Numbered from the stretch's first letter, positions 15,645 to 25,458 are shown. The stretch is 64,000 nt of DNA from PWQG01 sp040882255 (GCA_040882255.1 JBBEBP010000029.1:62001-126000); one strand, 5' to 3'. Program-made: numbers and translations. Notes: a model not told the origin generated them from the letters alone.

Positions 15645-17099
15645 ATGAGCATGATCAGGCACTTCCTGCTGGTTGTTCTGTGCAGCACCGTGCTGCTGTC
15701 CTGTGCCACCAATCCGGCCACGGGCCGTCCCAACCTTGTGTTGATGGGCGAGAGCCGGGAAATGGAAATCGGCCGCGAGGAGCACGAGAAGGTCCTGTCT
15801 TCCATGCGGGTCATGGAAGAAGGACCGGTCACCGAATACGTCAGGGAAGTCGGCCAGCGCGTCGCCGATGCCAGCCACCGTGATGATCTGGAATACACTT
15901 TTACCGTCATCGACAGTCCGGAAATCAACGCCTTTGCCCTGCCCGGCGGCTACGTCTACATCAATCGGGGCCTGCTGGCCTTCCTGAACACGGAAGACCA
16001 GCTTGCGGCCGTTCTGGCACACGAGGTCGGTCATATCACAGCGCGTCATGCCGTGCAGCAACAGGCCCGGGGTAACCTGGGCCGTACTGCGGCCGGCATC
16101 GGCGGCTTTGTGGCGGCCGTGGCCACCGGCAGTGCCTACGTCGGTTCGGAGCTGTCCCAGCTCGGATCCCTCTGGACCCAGGCGGGTGTCAGCGGTTTCG
16201 GCCGGGAGAATGAACTGGAGGCCGACAGCCTCAGCGCCGAGTATCTGCGCACTGCCGGTTATGATCCACAGGCGGTGCTGGACGTTCTCTCCATCCTCAA
16301 GAACCAGGAAGACTTCAATGTGCAGGTGGCGGGACAGCGGGCTGGCTACCATGGCCTGTTCGCCACGCACCCGCGTAACGATGAGCGATTGCAGAGCGCC
16401 GTTGGCTCCGTGTCCGCAGAAGGGGAATCCGGCGCCGAGTACGATCCGGATCCGGCGCGTTTCCGCCAGGTCATGAACGGCATGGTGTTCGGCCAGCGGC
16501 ATGATGGGGGTGGGCAGCGTTATTACCACGATCTGCTGGGCTACACCATGGTATTTCCTCCGGAGTGGTCACTCACCGAGACGCCCAGCACCGTGACCGC
16601 TACAGCGCCGCAGCAGGCCGCCTCCCTGCAGGTTGAGTCACGCCGCATGCAGCGCCGGATGCCTCCGCATGAGTACCTGCGTGACGAACTTGGTTACGAC
16701 CTGTCCGAGACCGAGGCATTGAACCAGTATCGCCTGCAGGGTCACACCGGTGTGGTGCGTGACCCGGACGACGGCGAACTGCAACGCATTGCGGTGATCT
16801 ACCTGGGACTGCGGGCGATGATATTCCGCGGCACCGTGCAGGGCAGCGTCGAGGAGGCTGCGGAGCTGGAGCGGATGATCATGGCTTCGATCCGCAGCTT
16901 CCGTGTTTCCCAGCCCAACGAGGAGGCGAGAAGTGAGCTGAACGTTGAGTTCGTCCGGGTCGGTCCGCAATTCTCCTGGGCGGCGCTGGCGCAACAGAGC
17001 CCACTTCCACAGTACGCCGAGGAAACACTGCGGCTGATCAACGGCTATTACCCGATCGGCAACCCGCAGCCGGGTGAGTGGATCAAGATTCTCGAGTAG
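15645..17099 (+). CDS. M48-family zinc metalloprotease lipoprotein
   Basis: 484 residues from the ATG at 15645, which has a GGA ribosome site; starting here puts the lipobox (LLSC) at the correct distance. The zinc motif HEVGH is at 126-130, and the third ligand is in ENELEADSLSAEYL. The upstream part has the usual M48 piece (NAFALPGGYVYINRGLLAFL). The last 220 residues are a non-peptidase extension (LLGYTMVFPPEWSLTETPSTV), as in periplasmic quality-control proteases. BepA and LoiP, the best-known relatives, degrade or fold outer-membrane proteins. As the last gene of the run it may handle quality control for the lipoproteins and channel proteins made upstream. Confidence 0.9.
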   Translation: MSMIRHFLLVVLCSTVLLSCATNPATGRPNLVLMGESREMEIGREEHEKVLSSMRVMEEGPVTEYVREVGQRVADASHRDDLEYTFTVIDSPEINAFALPGGYVYINRGLLAFLNTEDQLAAVLAHEVGHITARHAVQQQARGNLGRTAAGIGGFVAAVATGSAYVGSELSQLGSLWTQAGVSGFGRENELEADSLSAEYLRTAGYDPQAVLDVLSILKNQEDFNVQVAGQRAGYHGLFATHPRNDERLQSAVGSVSAEGESGAEYDPDPARFRQVMNGMVFGQRHDGGGQRYYHDLLGYTMVFPPEWSLTETPSTVTATAPQQAASLQVESRRMQRRMPPHEYLRDELGYDLSETEALNQYRLQGHTGVVRDPDDGELQRIAVIYLGLRAMIFRGTVQGSVEEAAELERMIMASIRSFRVSQPNEEARSELNVEFVRVGPQFSWAALAQQSPLPQYAEETLRLINGYYPIGNPQPGEWIKILE

Positions 17100-17421
17100 C
17101 GTTCGATATTCCAGCTTCTCGCAAAGATCGACGAGCCTGTACTCTCGCAGAGCCCGCCAGGAACGCGGAGGTCACCAAGCCTGTATTCTCGCAGAGATCG
17201 CCAAGCACGCAGAGAGAGGCGTACCAGGATACAGAACCAGATCGGACACAGGCCGTTGATGCTATGTATTGAATCCCCTGACTGACCGGCTTTCTCATTG
17301 TTTTCTCTGCGCCCCCTCTGCGTACTTGGCGATCTCTGCGAGAGTACAGGCCTTACGATTTCTGCGAGACCAACAAGCGCCATTCCGTTTACCTGCAGGT
17401 TTTCCGGGGCAGCCGACAATA
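17100..17421. repeat. Noncoding block of dispersed CTCGCAGAG-type repeats, direct and inverted
   Basis: This 322-bp gap has no credible gene. It holds imperfect units of the form CTGTAYTCTCGCAGAG followed by a GCCAAG..CGC tail: direct copies at about 17114-17135, 17136-17179 and 17180-17221, and an inverted copy at 17303-17352 with a partial one to 17370. The inverted copies could fold into a long hairpin between the end of the protease gene and the end of uup. A further unit lies at 35821-35850, so this is a dispersed family. Confidence 0.8.
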
Positions 17422-19377
17422 TTAGCGCTGCCCTTCCAGCTCCTCCCACTCGCTGAACAGTGAATCCAGCTCTGTCTGCAGCGTCTGCAGGCGGTCGAGT
17501 GCCTTCTGGACCGTCGCCTGTTCCTGGTCATAGAACCCTGGCTCGGCCATGGTCGCCTCCTGTTCGGCGATCCGCTGTTCGGTCTTCTCGATGTCGCGGG
17601 TGACCCGCTCCAGTGCTTTCTGCAGTGCCTTCTGCTGCCGACCGTCCGTGCCCGGTTTCTTCTCCGGTGCAGACGGCTTACTGGCGGTCTGCTTCGGCGC
17701 CGCCTCGGCCGGCTCTTTCGGAGCCTTGCCACTCTGGCCGCCGCGCTGTCCCGTGGGGCCCTCCAGCGCATACATGCGCCCGCCCTGGCGCAGCCAGTCC
17801 TCGTAGCCACCAATGTACTCGCGGATGTTGCCCTGGCCCTCGAACACGATGCTGCTGGTGACCACATTGTCCAGGAAGGTCCGATCGTGGCTGACCAGCA
17901 GGATGGTGCCGTCAAAGTCCAGCAGGATCTCCTCCAGCAGTTCCAGCGTCTCCATGTCCAGGTCGTTGGTCGGCTCGTCAAGAACCATGATATTGGCCGG
18001 CTTGCTGAACAGTTTGGCCAGGATCAGGCGGTTCTGCTCTCCGCCGGACAACGCCTCGACCGGTTGGCGGCTGCGCCGTGGCGGGAACAGGAAGTCCTGC
18101 AGGTAGCTGATGACATGACGCTGTTTGCCGTTCAATGTGATGAATTCGCGACCCTCCGCGATGAAGTCGATCACGGTCTGCTTCGGTTGCAGGCCGGCGC
18201 GCAACTGGTCGAAGTACAGCACTTCCAGCTTGCTGCCGCGTGTGATCTGGCCGCTCTGTGGCTCCAGGCCGCCCAGCAAGAGTTTCAGCAGCGTCGTCTT
18301 GCCGCTGCCATTGGCGCCGATGAAACCGATGCGGTCGCCGCGCATGATGCGGGTGGAGAAATCGCGGATCACTGGCGTGCCGTCTTCGTAGGCATAGTGG
18401 ATATGTTCGGCCTCCACCACGATCTTGCCGGACTGCGCGGCCTGTTCCACCGCAAACTTGGCCTGGCCCGGTCCTTCGCGGCGCTGCTGGCGTTCCTCGC
18501 GCATATCCTGCAGGGCCCGAACGCGGCCTTCATTGCGGGTGCGGCGCGCCTTGATCCCCTGGCGGATCCATTTTTCCTCCTCCGCCAGTTTGCGGTCGAA
18601 CTCCGCGTTGGCCCGGTCCTCGGCTTCCAGCAGCTGTTCGCGACGATCCAGGAATTGCTGGTAGTTGCAGTCCCAGGCGCGCAACCGGCCACGATCCAGT
18701 TCCAGAATGCGGGTGGTGGTGTTCTGCAGGAAGCGCCGGTCGTGAGTGATGATCATGACGGTGCCGGCAAACTCGTTCAGGGTCTTTTCCAGCCACTCGA
18801 TGGTGGGAATATCCAGATGGTTGGTGGGCTCGTCCAGCATCAGCAGGTCGGGTTCACTGATCAGTGCACGGCCCAGCGCGGCCCGGCGCCGGTTGCCGCC
18901 GGACAGGGTGCGCATGGGCGCATCCGGCGGCAATGCCAGGCGGTCGATGGTGGCGTCGATCCGGTGTCCCAGGCTCCAGCCATCGCGCTGATCAAGCTGC
19001 TGTTGCAACTGACTCATCTCGGTCATTTCTGCGTCACGGCCTTCCATGATGGCATCACTGCCCGCCAGGACATGAAAGCGGCGTAGCAGGTCGCCCAGGC
19101 CTTCCAGGCCACTGGCCACGTACTCGTAGACGGTCTCGTCACTCTGGGGCGGCAGGCTCTGGTCCAGCCAGGCCATGCGCAGATTCTGGGCCCGCCATAG
19201 CTCTCCACTGTCCGCCTGCTGGCGTCCGTACAACAGGGACATGAAGGTGGACTTGCCGGCGCCGTTGGGCCCCAGTACACCGATGCGTTCCCCCTTGTGA
19301 ACGGTCAGGGAAGCATGGTCCAGCAATGGATGATCGCCGAAGGCCAGCGATAGATTCGTGAGTCGCAGTAGCAGCAT
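17422..19377 (-). CDS. uup: ABC-F family ATP-binding protein Uup
   Basis: 651 residues. The frame remains open far upstream, but the ABC-F N-terminus MLLLRLTNLSLAFGDHPLL fixes the start at 19377. It has two ABC cassettes: Walker A GPNGAGKST (36-44) and GANGSGKTT, signatures LSGGNRRR and LSGGEQNRL, and Walker B LLMLDEPTNHLD and IMVLDEPTNDLD. A C-terminal coiled coil (about 560-651, RVTRDIEKTEQRIAEQEA) is typical of Uup. ABC-F proteins act in the cytoplasm on ribosomes or branched DNA; E. coli Uup limits transposon excision and affects ribosome assembly. It is divergent from the GspE-like gene across a 144-bp gap. Confidence 0.93.
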   Translation of the reverse strand: MLLLRLTNLSLAFGDHPLLDHASLTVHKGERIGVLGPNGAGKSTFMSLLYGRQQADSGELWRAQNLRMAWLDQSLPPQSDETVYEYVASGLEGLGDLLRRFHVLAGSDAIMEGRDAEMTEMSQLQQQLDQRDGWSLGHRIDATIDRLALPPDAPMRTLSGGNRRRAALGRALISEPDLLMLDEPTNHLDIPTIEWLEKTLNEFAGTVMIITHDRRFLQNTTTRILELDRGRLRAWDCNYQQFLDRREQLLEAEDRANAEFDRKLAEEEKWIRQGIKARRTRNEGRVRALQDMREERQQRREGPGQAKFAVEQAAQSGKIVVEAEHIHYAYEDGTPVIRDFSTRIMRGDRIGFIGANGSGKTTLLKLLLGGLEPQSGQITRGSKLEVLYFDQLRAGLQPKQTVIDFIAEGREFITLNGKQRHVISYLQDFLFPPRRSRQPVEALSGGEQNRLILAKLFSKPANIMVLDEPTNDLDMETLELLEEILLDFDGTILLVSHDRTFLDNVVTSSIVFEGQGNIREYIGGYEDWLRQGGRMYALEGPTGQRGGQSGKAPKEPAEAAPKQTASKPSAPEKKPGTDGRQQKALQKALERVTRDIEKTEQRIAEQEATMAEPGFYDQEQATVQKALDRLQTLQTELDSLFSEWEELEGQR

Positions 19378-19521
19378 GATTGTCAGAGTCCGGGGCGGTC
19401 CGCTCGTGTGAGCCGGTCGCTTGTATTTGAGGCCACGCAGTATAAACTTGTCAGTGGCCTGTTCATAGCGCCACACACGGCCTACAGGCATCCGATCAAC
19501 CCACTTCTGGCGGGGCATGGC

Positions 19522-21327
19522 ATGGCATCTTCCAGCGGCAATATCACGCAGACGGCAGCCGGAGGCCAGCCCCTCAGTCTGTCTGGCGCGTTGCAGATCC
19601 TGGAGCAGGCCGGGCACCTGGATTCCGAGGACGCCGCACAGCTCCGGCAACGCCGCCGTACACCGGAAGAGCTGCGTCAACCGGTGTTGGGCTGGCTGGC
19701 CGCCCAGAACCTGCAGGATCGTCAGCCCCCGGGGCATGTACTGGATATCGAGCGGCTCACGCAGATCGTGGCTGAGCAGACCGGGCATCGCTATTATCGA
19801 ATTGATCCATTGAAGATCGACGTGGCCACCATCACCGGCGTCATGTCCTATGCCTTCACGCAACGCCACGAAATCCTTGCCGTTGAAGTGACACCCGGCG
19901 AGGTCGTGGTGGCCTGCGCGGAACCCTTTGTCACCGGCTGGGAAGATGACCTGGCCCATGTCAACCGGCGCGAGATCCGGCGGGTGATGGCCAATCCACT
20001 GGAGATCCGCCGACTGGCTACCGAGTTCTATAGCCTGGCCAGTTCCATACGCCAGGCAGAAGGCAAGGGTGGGCCCGTGCCGCCCGGCGTCGGCAACCTG
20101 GAGCAGATGCTGGACCTGGGTTCGACGCGCGACCCCGAGGCCAATGACCAGCACATCGTCAATATTGTGGACTGGCTGTTGCAGTATGCGTTCGAGCAGC
20201 GCGCCAGCGACATTCACATCGAGCCACGCCGCGAAACCGGCAACATCCGTTTCCGCATCGACGGCATGCTCTACACCGTCTATGCCCTGCCCATGAAGGT
20301 GTTGTCTGCTGTTGTCAGCCGGCTCAAGGTGCTTGGCCGGATGAACGTCGCGGAAAAGCGCAGGCCGCAGGACGGGCGGTTGAAAACACGCAGCCCGAAT
20401 GGCGACGAGGTCGAGCTGCGTCTGTCCACCTTGCCCACTGCCTTCGGTGAGAAGATGGTGATGCGGATCTTCGACCCCGAAGTCCTGTTGCGTTCCTTCA
20501 GTAGCCTGGGCCTGAAGGGAGGCGACCTGGAACGGTGGCAGCAAATGGTGGGTAACAACCACGGCATTGTCATCATCACGGGACCCACCGGCAGTGGTAA
20601 AACGACCACGCTGTATTCCACGCTGAAGAGCCTGGCTACCGAGGACGTCAATGTCTGTACCATCGAGGATCCCATCGAAATGGTAGTGCCGGCGTTCAAT
20701 CAGATGCAGGTGCAGGAGAATATCGACCTGGACTTTGCCAGCGGTGTGAAAGCGCTGCTGCGGCAGGATCCCGATATCATCATGATCGGTGAGATCCGGG
20801 ATCTGGCTACTGCGGACATGGCGGTGCAGGCCGCTTTGACGGGACACCTGGTGCTGACCACCCTGCACACCAATGACGCCCCGTCAGCTATTACACGCCT
20901 TCTCGAGCTGGGGGTGCCTTCCTATCTGATCCGCGCAACCGTGGTGGGGGTGGTGGCCCAGCGACTGGTGCGGGTGCTGTGCCCGTCGTGCAAGGAAGAA
21001 GCCTCCATCAGTGAAGAGGAGTGGGCCATGTTGACCCGGCCCTGGAAACATCCGCCTCCCGCGAGCGTCGCCGAGGCGCGCGGTTGCCTGGAATGCCGGC
21101 AGACCGGTTACCGGGGCAGGATGGGTGTTTACGAGATGATGCCGTTCACGGAGTCCCTGCACCAATACGCCGGAGACGCGGGTGATCTGCCAGCGCTGCG
21201 CAAGGCCGCCTGGAAGGCCGGTATGCAAAGTCTGCGGCTGGGCGGCGCCCAGCGAGTGGCCCAGGGCGTGACTACCGTCAATGAGGTGCTTCGGGTGACC
21301 CCGGATGTGCAGTTTACCGATCGCTGA
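19522..21327 (+). CDS. GspE/PilB-family secretion ATPase (orphan)
   Basis: 601 residues from the ATG at 19522. A GTG at 19408 would add 38 residues that look like noncoding translation. It has an N-terminal MshEN/GSPII_E-like region, the N2 domain (ASDIHIEPRRETGNIRFRIDG), Walker A GPTGSGKTT, Asp box EDPIEM, Walker B RQDPDIIMIGEIRD, and a zinc-binding four-Cys element (CPSCK ... CLECRQTG) near the end. Such ATPases power type II secretion or type IV pilus assembly at the inner membrane. No other gsp or pil genes are near, so it either serves a system encoded elsewhere or has a separate role. Confidence 0.88.
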   Translation: MASSSGNITQTAAGGQPLSLSGALQILEQAGHLDSEDAAQLRQRRRTPEELRQPVLGWLAAQNLQDRQPPGHVLDIERLTQIVAEQTGHRYYRIDPLKIDVATITGVMSYAFTQRHEILAVEVTPGEVVVACAEPFVTGWEDDLAHVNRREIRRVMANPLEIRRLATEFYSLASSIRQAEGKGGPVPPGVGNLEQMLDLGSTRDPEANDQHIVNIVDWLLQYAFEQRASDIHIEPRRETGNIRFRIDGMLYTVYALPMKVLSAVVSRLKVLGRMNVAEKRRPQDGRLKTRSPNGDEVELRLSTLPTAFGEKMVMRIFDPEVLLRSFSSLGLKGGDLERWQQMVGNNHGIVIITGPTGSGKTTTLYSTLKSLATEDVNVCTIEDPIEMVVPAFNQMQVQENIDLDFASGVKALLRQDPDIIMIGEIRDLATADMAVQAALTGHLVLTTLHTNDAPSAITRLLELGVPSYLIRATVVGVVAQRLVRVLCPSCKEEASISEEEWAMLTRPWKHPPPASVAEARGCLECRQTGYRGRMGVYEMMPFTESLHQYAGDAGDLPALRKAAWKAGMQSLRLGGAQRVAQGVTTVNEVLRVTPDVQFTDR

Positions 21328-21329
21328 TC

Positions 21330-24300
21330 ATGTCACGACAGAAAAAGGAATACAGAGAAATGCAATTGGCGCCGTTAAGTGACGACAGGCGGAACGTGAT
21401 TGGCCTGTACCACGAGCGTTTACAGGCCGCCTGTGAAGAAAGTGACGATGCCGGGCGGCTGTGCCGCCTGCTGGAGGAGGACAGTGCGCTGGCCGAGCGG
21501 TTTGACCGCGTGCTGATGGCCAGTGACTACGCAGCCAATGTCTGTATCAGCCACCCGGATCTGCTGTTGGCGTTGCACGATGACGGTTTGCTGGAAGGTG
21601 GTGGCAGGGATGATATCGACGGCCTGCTTGCCGCGCGGCTGCAACCGCTGGTCGATGATCAGGATGACAGTGGCGGCGAAGTGACCCTGAAGGAGGCCCT
21701 GCGCCTGTTCCAGCAACAACAGATGCTGCGCTTGATCTGGCGGGATGTCTGCCGGGTCACCAGTGTTCGTGACTTGTGCGGAGAGATCTCCGCACTCGCC
21801 GAAACCGTGCTTGAGCAGACCCTCGATCTGCTGCATGGCTGGTGTGTTCGGGAATGGGGTGAACCCATCGGTGAGGACAGCGACCGGCCCCAGCGGCTGG
21901 TGGTCATCGGTATGGGCAAGTTCGGTGCCGGTGAGTTGAATCTGTCCTCGGACATCGATCTGATTTTCGCCTACCCGGAGGCGGGCACCGTGCAGACCCC
22001 GGATGGCGCCGGAGACATGACCAACCAGCAGTTTTTCCTGCGTCTGGGGCAGCAGCTGATTGATGCCCTGGATACCGTGACAGTGGACGGCTTCGTGTAT
22101 CGGGTCGACATGCGTCTGCGCCCCTACGGCAGTGACGGCGTGCTGGTCAGCAGCTTCGACGCCATGGAGAACTACTACCAGCTGCAGGGCCGGGACTGGG
22201 AGCGCTATGCCATGATCAAGGCCCGCGTGGTGGCCGGGGACCACGAGAGTGGCGCTGCGCTGTTGCAGCGGCTGAGGCCTTTCGTGTACCGGCGCTACCT
22301 GGATTTTTCCGCCTTCGAATCGCTGCGCGGTCTGAAACTGCAGATCAACAAGCAGGTACGCCGCAAGGGGCGTCAACAGGACATCAAGCTGGGTCAGGGG
22401 GGCATCCGCGAGGCCGAGTTCGTTGTGCAGGCATTGCAACTGGTACATGGCGGACGGGACCATTCATTGCAGGAGCCTTCGCTGTACCGGGCCATGGAGG
22501 CCATCCGTGAAGCGGAGTATCTGCCCGCCGAACTGATCGATGAACTGGATGAGGCCTACACGTTTCTACGCGACCTGGAGCACAAGCTGCAGGGCTATGC
22601 GAACAAACAGACCCAGGCCCTGCCTTCCTCGGAGAAGGAACGGCAGCGGGTGGCATTCGCCATGGGCTATGAAGCCTGGGCGTCGCTGGAGAACGATCTG
22701 CGGCACCATCGCGACACCATCCACGAACATTTCAATGAAGTGATTCGCACGGAGGAGGAAGACGAAGCGGAACACCACCAGGTGGAGGAGGGACCATTTC
22801 CGGCGCTGTGGCGTGGTGACTTCGGTGAAGAGCGGGCAGTGGCCGCTCTGGAGCAGAGCGGTTTCGAAGACCCGAAGGCAAGCTGGCAGTTGCTCGATGG
22901 CTTTCACTCGGATCGCCAGTTTCGCACCCTTCCTGAGCAGAGCCGGCAACGTTTCGACCGTTTCATGCCGCTGATGCTCGCTACCCTGGCCGGGGAAAAG
23001 ACACCCAGCCTCGGCCTGACGCGTGTTATGCAGATGGTGGAGGCGGTGGCGCGCCGCACGGCCTACCTTGTTTTGCTGGTGGAAAACCCGGGGGCGATGC
23101 GTCAGTTCGTGCGCCTGTGTACCGCCAGTCCGTTCATCGCTGAATTTCTGAGTCAGCATCCTGTATTGCTGGATGAATTGCTGGACGGCATCGATGAGCC
23201 GCCGGGAAAAAACGAGCTGCAGGATGAACTGACGCAGGGGCTATTGCGCATCGACCCGCAGGATCTGGACAGTCAGATGGAGTATCTGCGGTACTTCAAG
23301 CTCTCCCACACACTGCAGGTGGCCGCCGCGCAGGTCACCGGCACGATGACGGTGATGAAGGTCAGCGACTACCTGACCTTCACGGCCGAGGCCGTGCTGG
23401 AAAAGGTGCTGGCGCTGGCCTGGGATACTCTGCAGCGCAAGCACGGTCATCCCGTCAACAGCGAGGGCCGGCATGGTGAGATGGATTTCGTGGTGCTCGG
23501 CTACGGCAAACTGGGCGGTATCGAACTCAGTTACCTGTCGGACCTGGATATCGTGTTTCTCCACGATGGCGCGCTCGAACAGGAGACCATCGCCAGCGAC
23601 GGTCAGAAAGCCATCAACAGCCGCGAGTTCTACACCAGACTGGCGCAGCGTATGATCACCATGCTGGAGACCCAGACCATTTCCGGTCGCCTGTATGAGG
23701 TGGACATGCGGCTGCGTCCCTCCGGGGAATCCGGTCTGTTGGTCAGTTCCCTGACCGCGTTCCGCAAATACCAGGAGGAAGAAGCCTGGACCTGGGAGCA
23801 CCAGGCGCTGGTGCGAGCCCGTGCCGTGGCCGGTTCGCAGCGTCTGGCCTCTGCGTTCACGGATCTGCGGGCTGCGGTGTTGTCCGCGCAGCGCGATCCG
23901 GAGAAACTGTGTGAGCAGGTACTGTCCATGCGTGGGCGCATGCGGCGCGAGCTGACCCGAAAGGCGGGCAGCAAGCGTGAGCGACCGCCATTCCGGATCA
24001 AGCAGGGACCCGGTGGAATCGTGGACATCGAGTTTCTCGTCCAGTATCTGGTGCTTTCCCGCTCGAGTGACTGTCCGGACCTGCTGCGCTGGCCCGATAA
24101 CATCCGGATCCTGGAGGAAGCCTCGAAGCATGGCGTCATGGATGGTGAGCAGCCTGATGAGTTGATTGAGGCCTACCTGGCGCTGCGCGGTACCCTGCAC
24201 CGCTATGCCCTGCACGAGGCCTACCTGGAAAATCCGCTGGAAGCGTTACAACCGCACTTCGACACGGTCCACCGCGTCTGGATCAGCGTCTTCGGTGAAT

Positions 24301-24353
24301 CGGCCGATCCGGCTTCGCAAGAGTCGCCGGCCGAACCGGACGAAGGAACCTGA
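21330..24353 (+). CDS. glnE: Bifunctional glutamine synthetase adenylyltransferase/adenylyl-removing enzyme
   Basis: 1007 residues from the ATG 3 bases after the previous stop; an ATG at 21360 with an AAGGA site is an alternative start. Two nucleotidyltransferase domains are seen: GMGKFGAGELNLSSDIDL (about 193) and GYGKLGGIELSYLSDLDI (about 725), each followed by a helical GlnD-type region. The first removes AMP from glutamine synthetase by phosphorolysis and the second adds it, controlled by PII proteins. E. coli GlnE is 946 residues. The gene sits before the LPS core genes, as in Pseudomonas. Confidence 0.96.
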   Translation: MSRQKKEYREMQLAPLSDDRRNVIGLYHERLQAACEESDDAGRLCRLLEEDSALAERFDRVLMASDYAANVCISHPDLLLALHDDGLLEGGGRDDIDGLLAARLQPLVDDQDDSGGEVTLKEALRLFQQQQMLRLIWRDVCRVTSVRDLCGEISALAETVLEQTLDLLHGWCVREWGEPIGEDSDRPQRLVVIGMGKFGAGELNLSSDIDLIFAYPEAGTVQTPDGAGDMTNQQFFLRLGQQLIDALDTVTVDGFVYRVDMRLRPYGSDGVLVSSFDAMENYYQLQGRDWERYAMIKARVVAGDHESGAALLQRLRPFVYRRYLDFSAFESLRGLKLQINKQVRRKGRQQDIKLGQGGIREAEFVVQALQLVHGGRDHSLQEPSLYRAMEAIREAEYLPAELIDELDEAYTFLRDLEHKLQGYANKQTQALPSSEKERQRVAFAMGYEAWASLENDLRHHRDTIHEHFNEVIRTEEEDEAEHHQVEEGPFPALWRGDFGEERAVAALEQSGFEDPKASWQLLDGFHSDRQFRTLPEQSRQRFDRFMPLMLATLAGEKTPSLGLTRVMQMVEAVARRTAYLVLLVENPGAMRQFVRLCTASPFIAEFLSQHPVLLDELLDGIDEPPGKNELQDELTQGLLRIDPQDLDSQMEYLRYFKLSHTLQVAAAQVTGTMTVMKVSDYLTFTAEAVLEKVLALAWDTLQRKHGHPVNSEGRHGEMDFVVLGYGKLGGIELSYLSDLDIVFLHDGALEQETIASDGQKAINSREFYTRLAQRMITMLETQTISGRLYEVDMRLRPSGESGLLVSSLTAFRKYQEEEAWTWEHQALVRARAVAGSQRLASAFTDLRAAVLSAQRDPEKLCEQVLSMRGRMRRELTRKAGSKRERPPFRIKQGPGGIVDIEFLVQYLVLSRSSDCPDLLRWPDNIRILEEASKHGVMDGEQPDELIEAYLALRGTLHRYALHEAYLENPLEALQPHFDTVHRVWISVFGESADPASQESPAEPDEGT

Positions 24354-24355
24354 GC

Positions 24356-25456
24356 ATGGGCGGGCAGATGCCTTCTGATCCAGGTGCTGTCCTGGTCATC
24401 GGTCCTTCCTGGGTCGGCGACATGGTCATGGCACAGCCGCTGGTGGAGATGCTGAAGCGCCGGCCCGAAACCCCCGCAGTGGACATCCTGGCCCCGGCCT
24501 GGAGCGCGCCGCTGATTCATCGTATGCCCGGCGCGCGCCGGGCGCTTGAGGCGCCGTTCCGTCACGGACAACTCGGTCTGTCCGCCCGCTATCAGCTGGG
24601 AAGCCGTCTGCGCGCGGAGCGATACCGTCAGGCCATCGTTCTTCCCAATTCCTTCAAGTCGGCGCTGGTGGCCCGTTTCGCCCGGATTCCCCTGCGTACA
24701 GGATGGCGTGGCGAATGGCGTTATCCCCTGCTCAACGACTGTCGCGTATTGGCTGATAGCCGCCATCCGCTGATGGTGCAGCGTTTTGCTGCGCTGGCCT
24801 TGCCGAATGGTGAGCCGCTCCCCGATCCCTTGCCCGCTCCCCGCCTGGTGGCCGACGTTGAGGGCGTGGAAGAGGCGCTGCAGGTCCATCAGCTGGACCG
24901 GGACAGGCCCGTCCTGGCACTTTGTCCCGGTGCCGAGTTCGGTGAAGCCAAGCAGTGGCCGGCGGAGCATCACGCCGCGTTGGCTGCGGAGAAAATCCGC
25001 GACGGCTGGCAGGTCTGGCTGTTCGGTTCCGCCAATGACCGGCCGATGGCCGATTCAATCGAAAACGAACTTGTTCCGAATGATATACGCAGGTGTCACA
25101 ATCTGGCAGGGCGGACCTCACTGGCCCAGGCTATTGACTTGCTATCGGTGAGTGATGCCGTGGTCAGTAATGACTCGGGACTGATGCACGTGGCGGCCGC
25201 ATTGCACCGTCCTCTCGTGGCCCTGTTCGGCTCAACGTCCTGGACTTTCACCCCGCCCATGACCGAGCCGGTGTCCATGCTGGCCACTGACATCGACTGC
25301 CGGCCATGTTTCCAGCGACAGTGTCCGCTGGGCCACCGGCACTGTCTGGTGCGTCTTTCCCCGGCCGATGTGTCCAGGCATCTGGAGTCGGTGATGTCCG
25401 GGAAAAACCATGGCGCAGTAACCCTGCCGATGATGCCATTGCCGGCGGGGGCCTGA
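24356..25456 (+). CDS. waaF: ADP-heptose--LPS heptosyltransferase II
   Basis: 366 residues of glycosyltransferase family 9. Conserved pieces are VIGPSWVGDMVMAQPL near the N-terminus, LPNSFKSALVARFARIPLRTGWRGEWR, and the donor site CPGAEFGEAKQWP with VSNDSGLMHVAAAL. In the pathway it adds the second heptose to the LPS inner core, on the cytoplasmic side of the inner membrane, using ADP-heptose made with HldE (also in this window). It starts 2 bases after glnE ends and 2 bases separate it from waaC, so it is part of one operon. Confidence 0.95.
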   Translation: MGGQMPSDPGAVLVIGPSWVGDMVMAQPLVEMLKRRPETPAVDILAPAWSAPLIHRMPGARRALEAPFRHGQLGLSARYQLGSRLRAERYRQAIVLPNSFKSALVARFARIPLRTGWRGEWRYPLLNDCRVLADSRHPLMVQRFAALALPNGEPLPDPLPAPRLVADVEGVEEALQVHQLDRDRPVLALCPGAEFGEAKQWPAEHHAALAAEKIRDGWQVWLFGSANDRPMADSIENELVPNDIRRCHNLAGRTSLAQAIDLLSVSDAVVSNDSGLMHVAAALHRPLVALFGSTSWTFTPPMTEPVSMLATDIDCRPCFQRQCPLGHRHCLVRLSPADVSRHLESVMSGKNHGAVTLPMMPLPAGA

Positions 25457-25458
25457 TC

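Noticed and set aside
19378..20868. Extension of the uup frame to a 1148-residue protein
   Set aside because: The ABC-F N-terminus begins at 19377, and the extension is antisense to the GspE-like ATPase with all its motifs.
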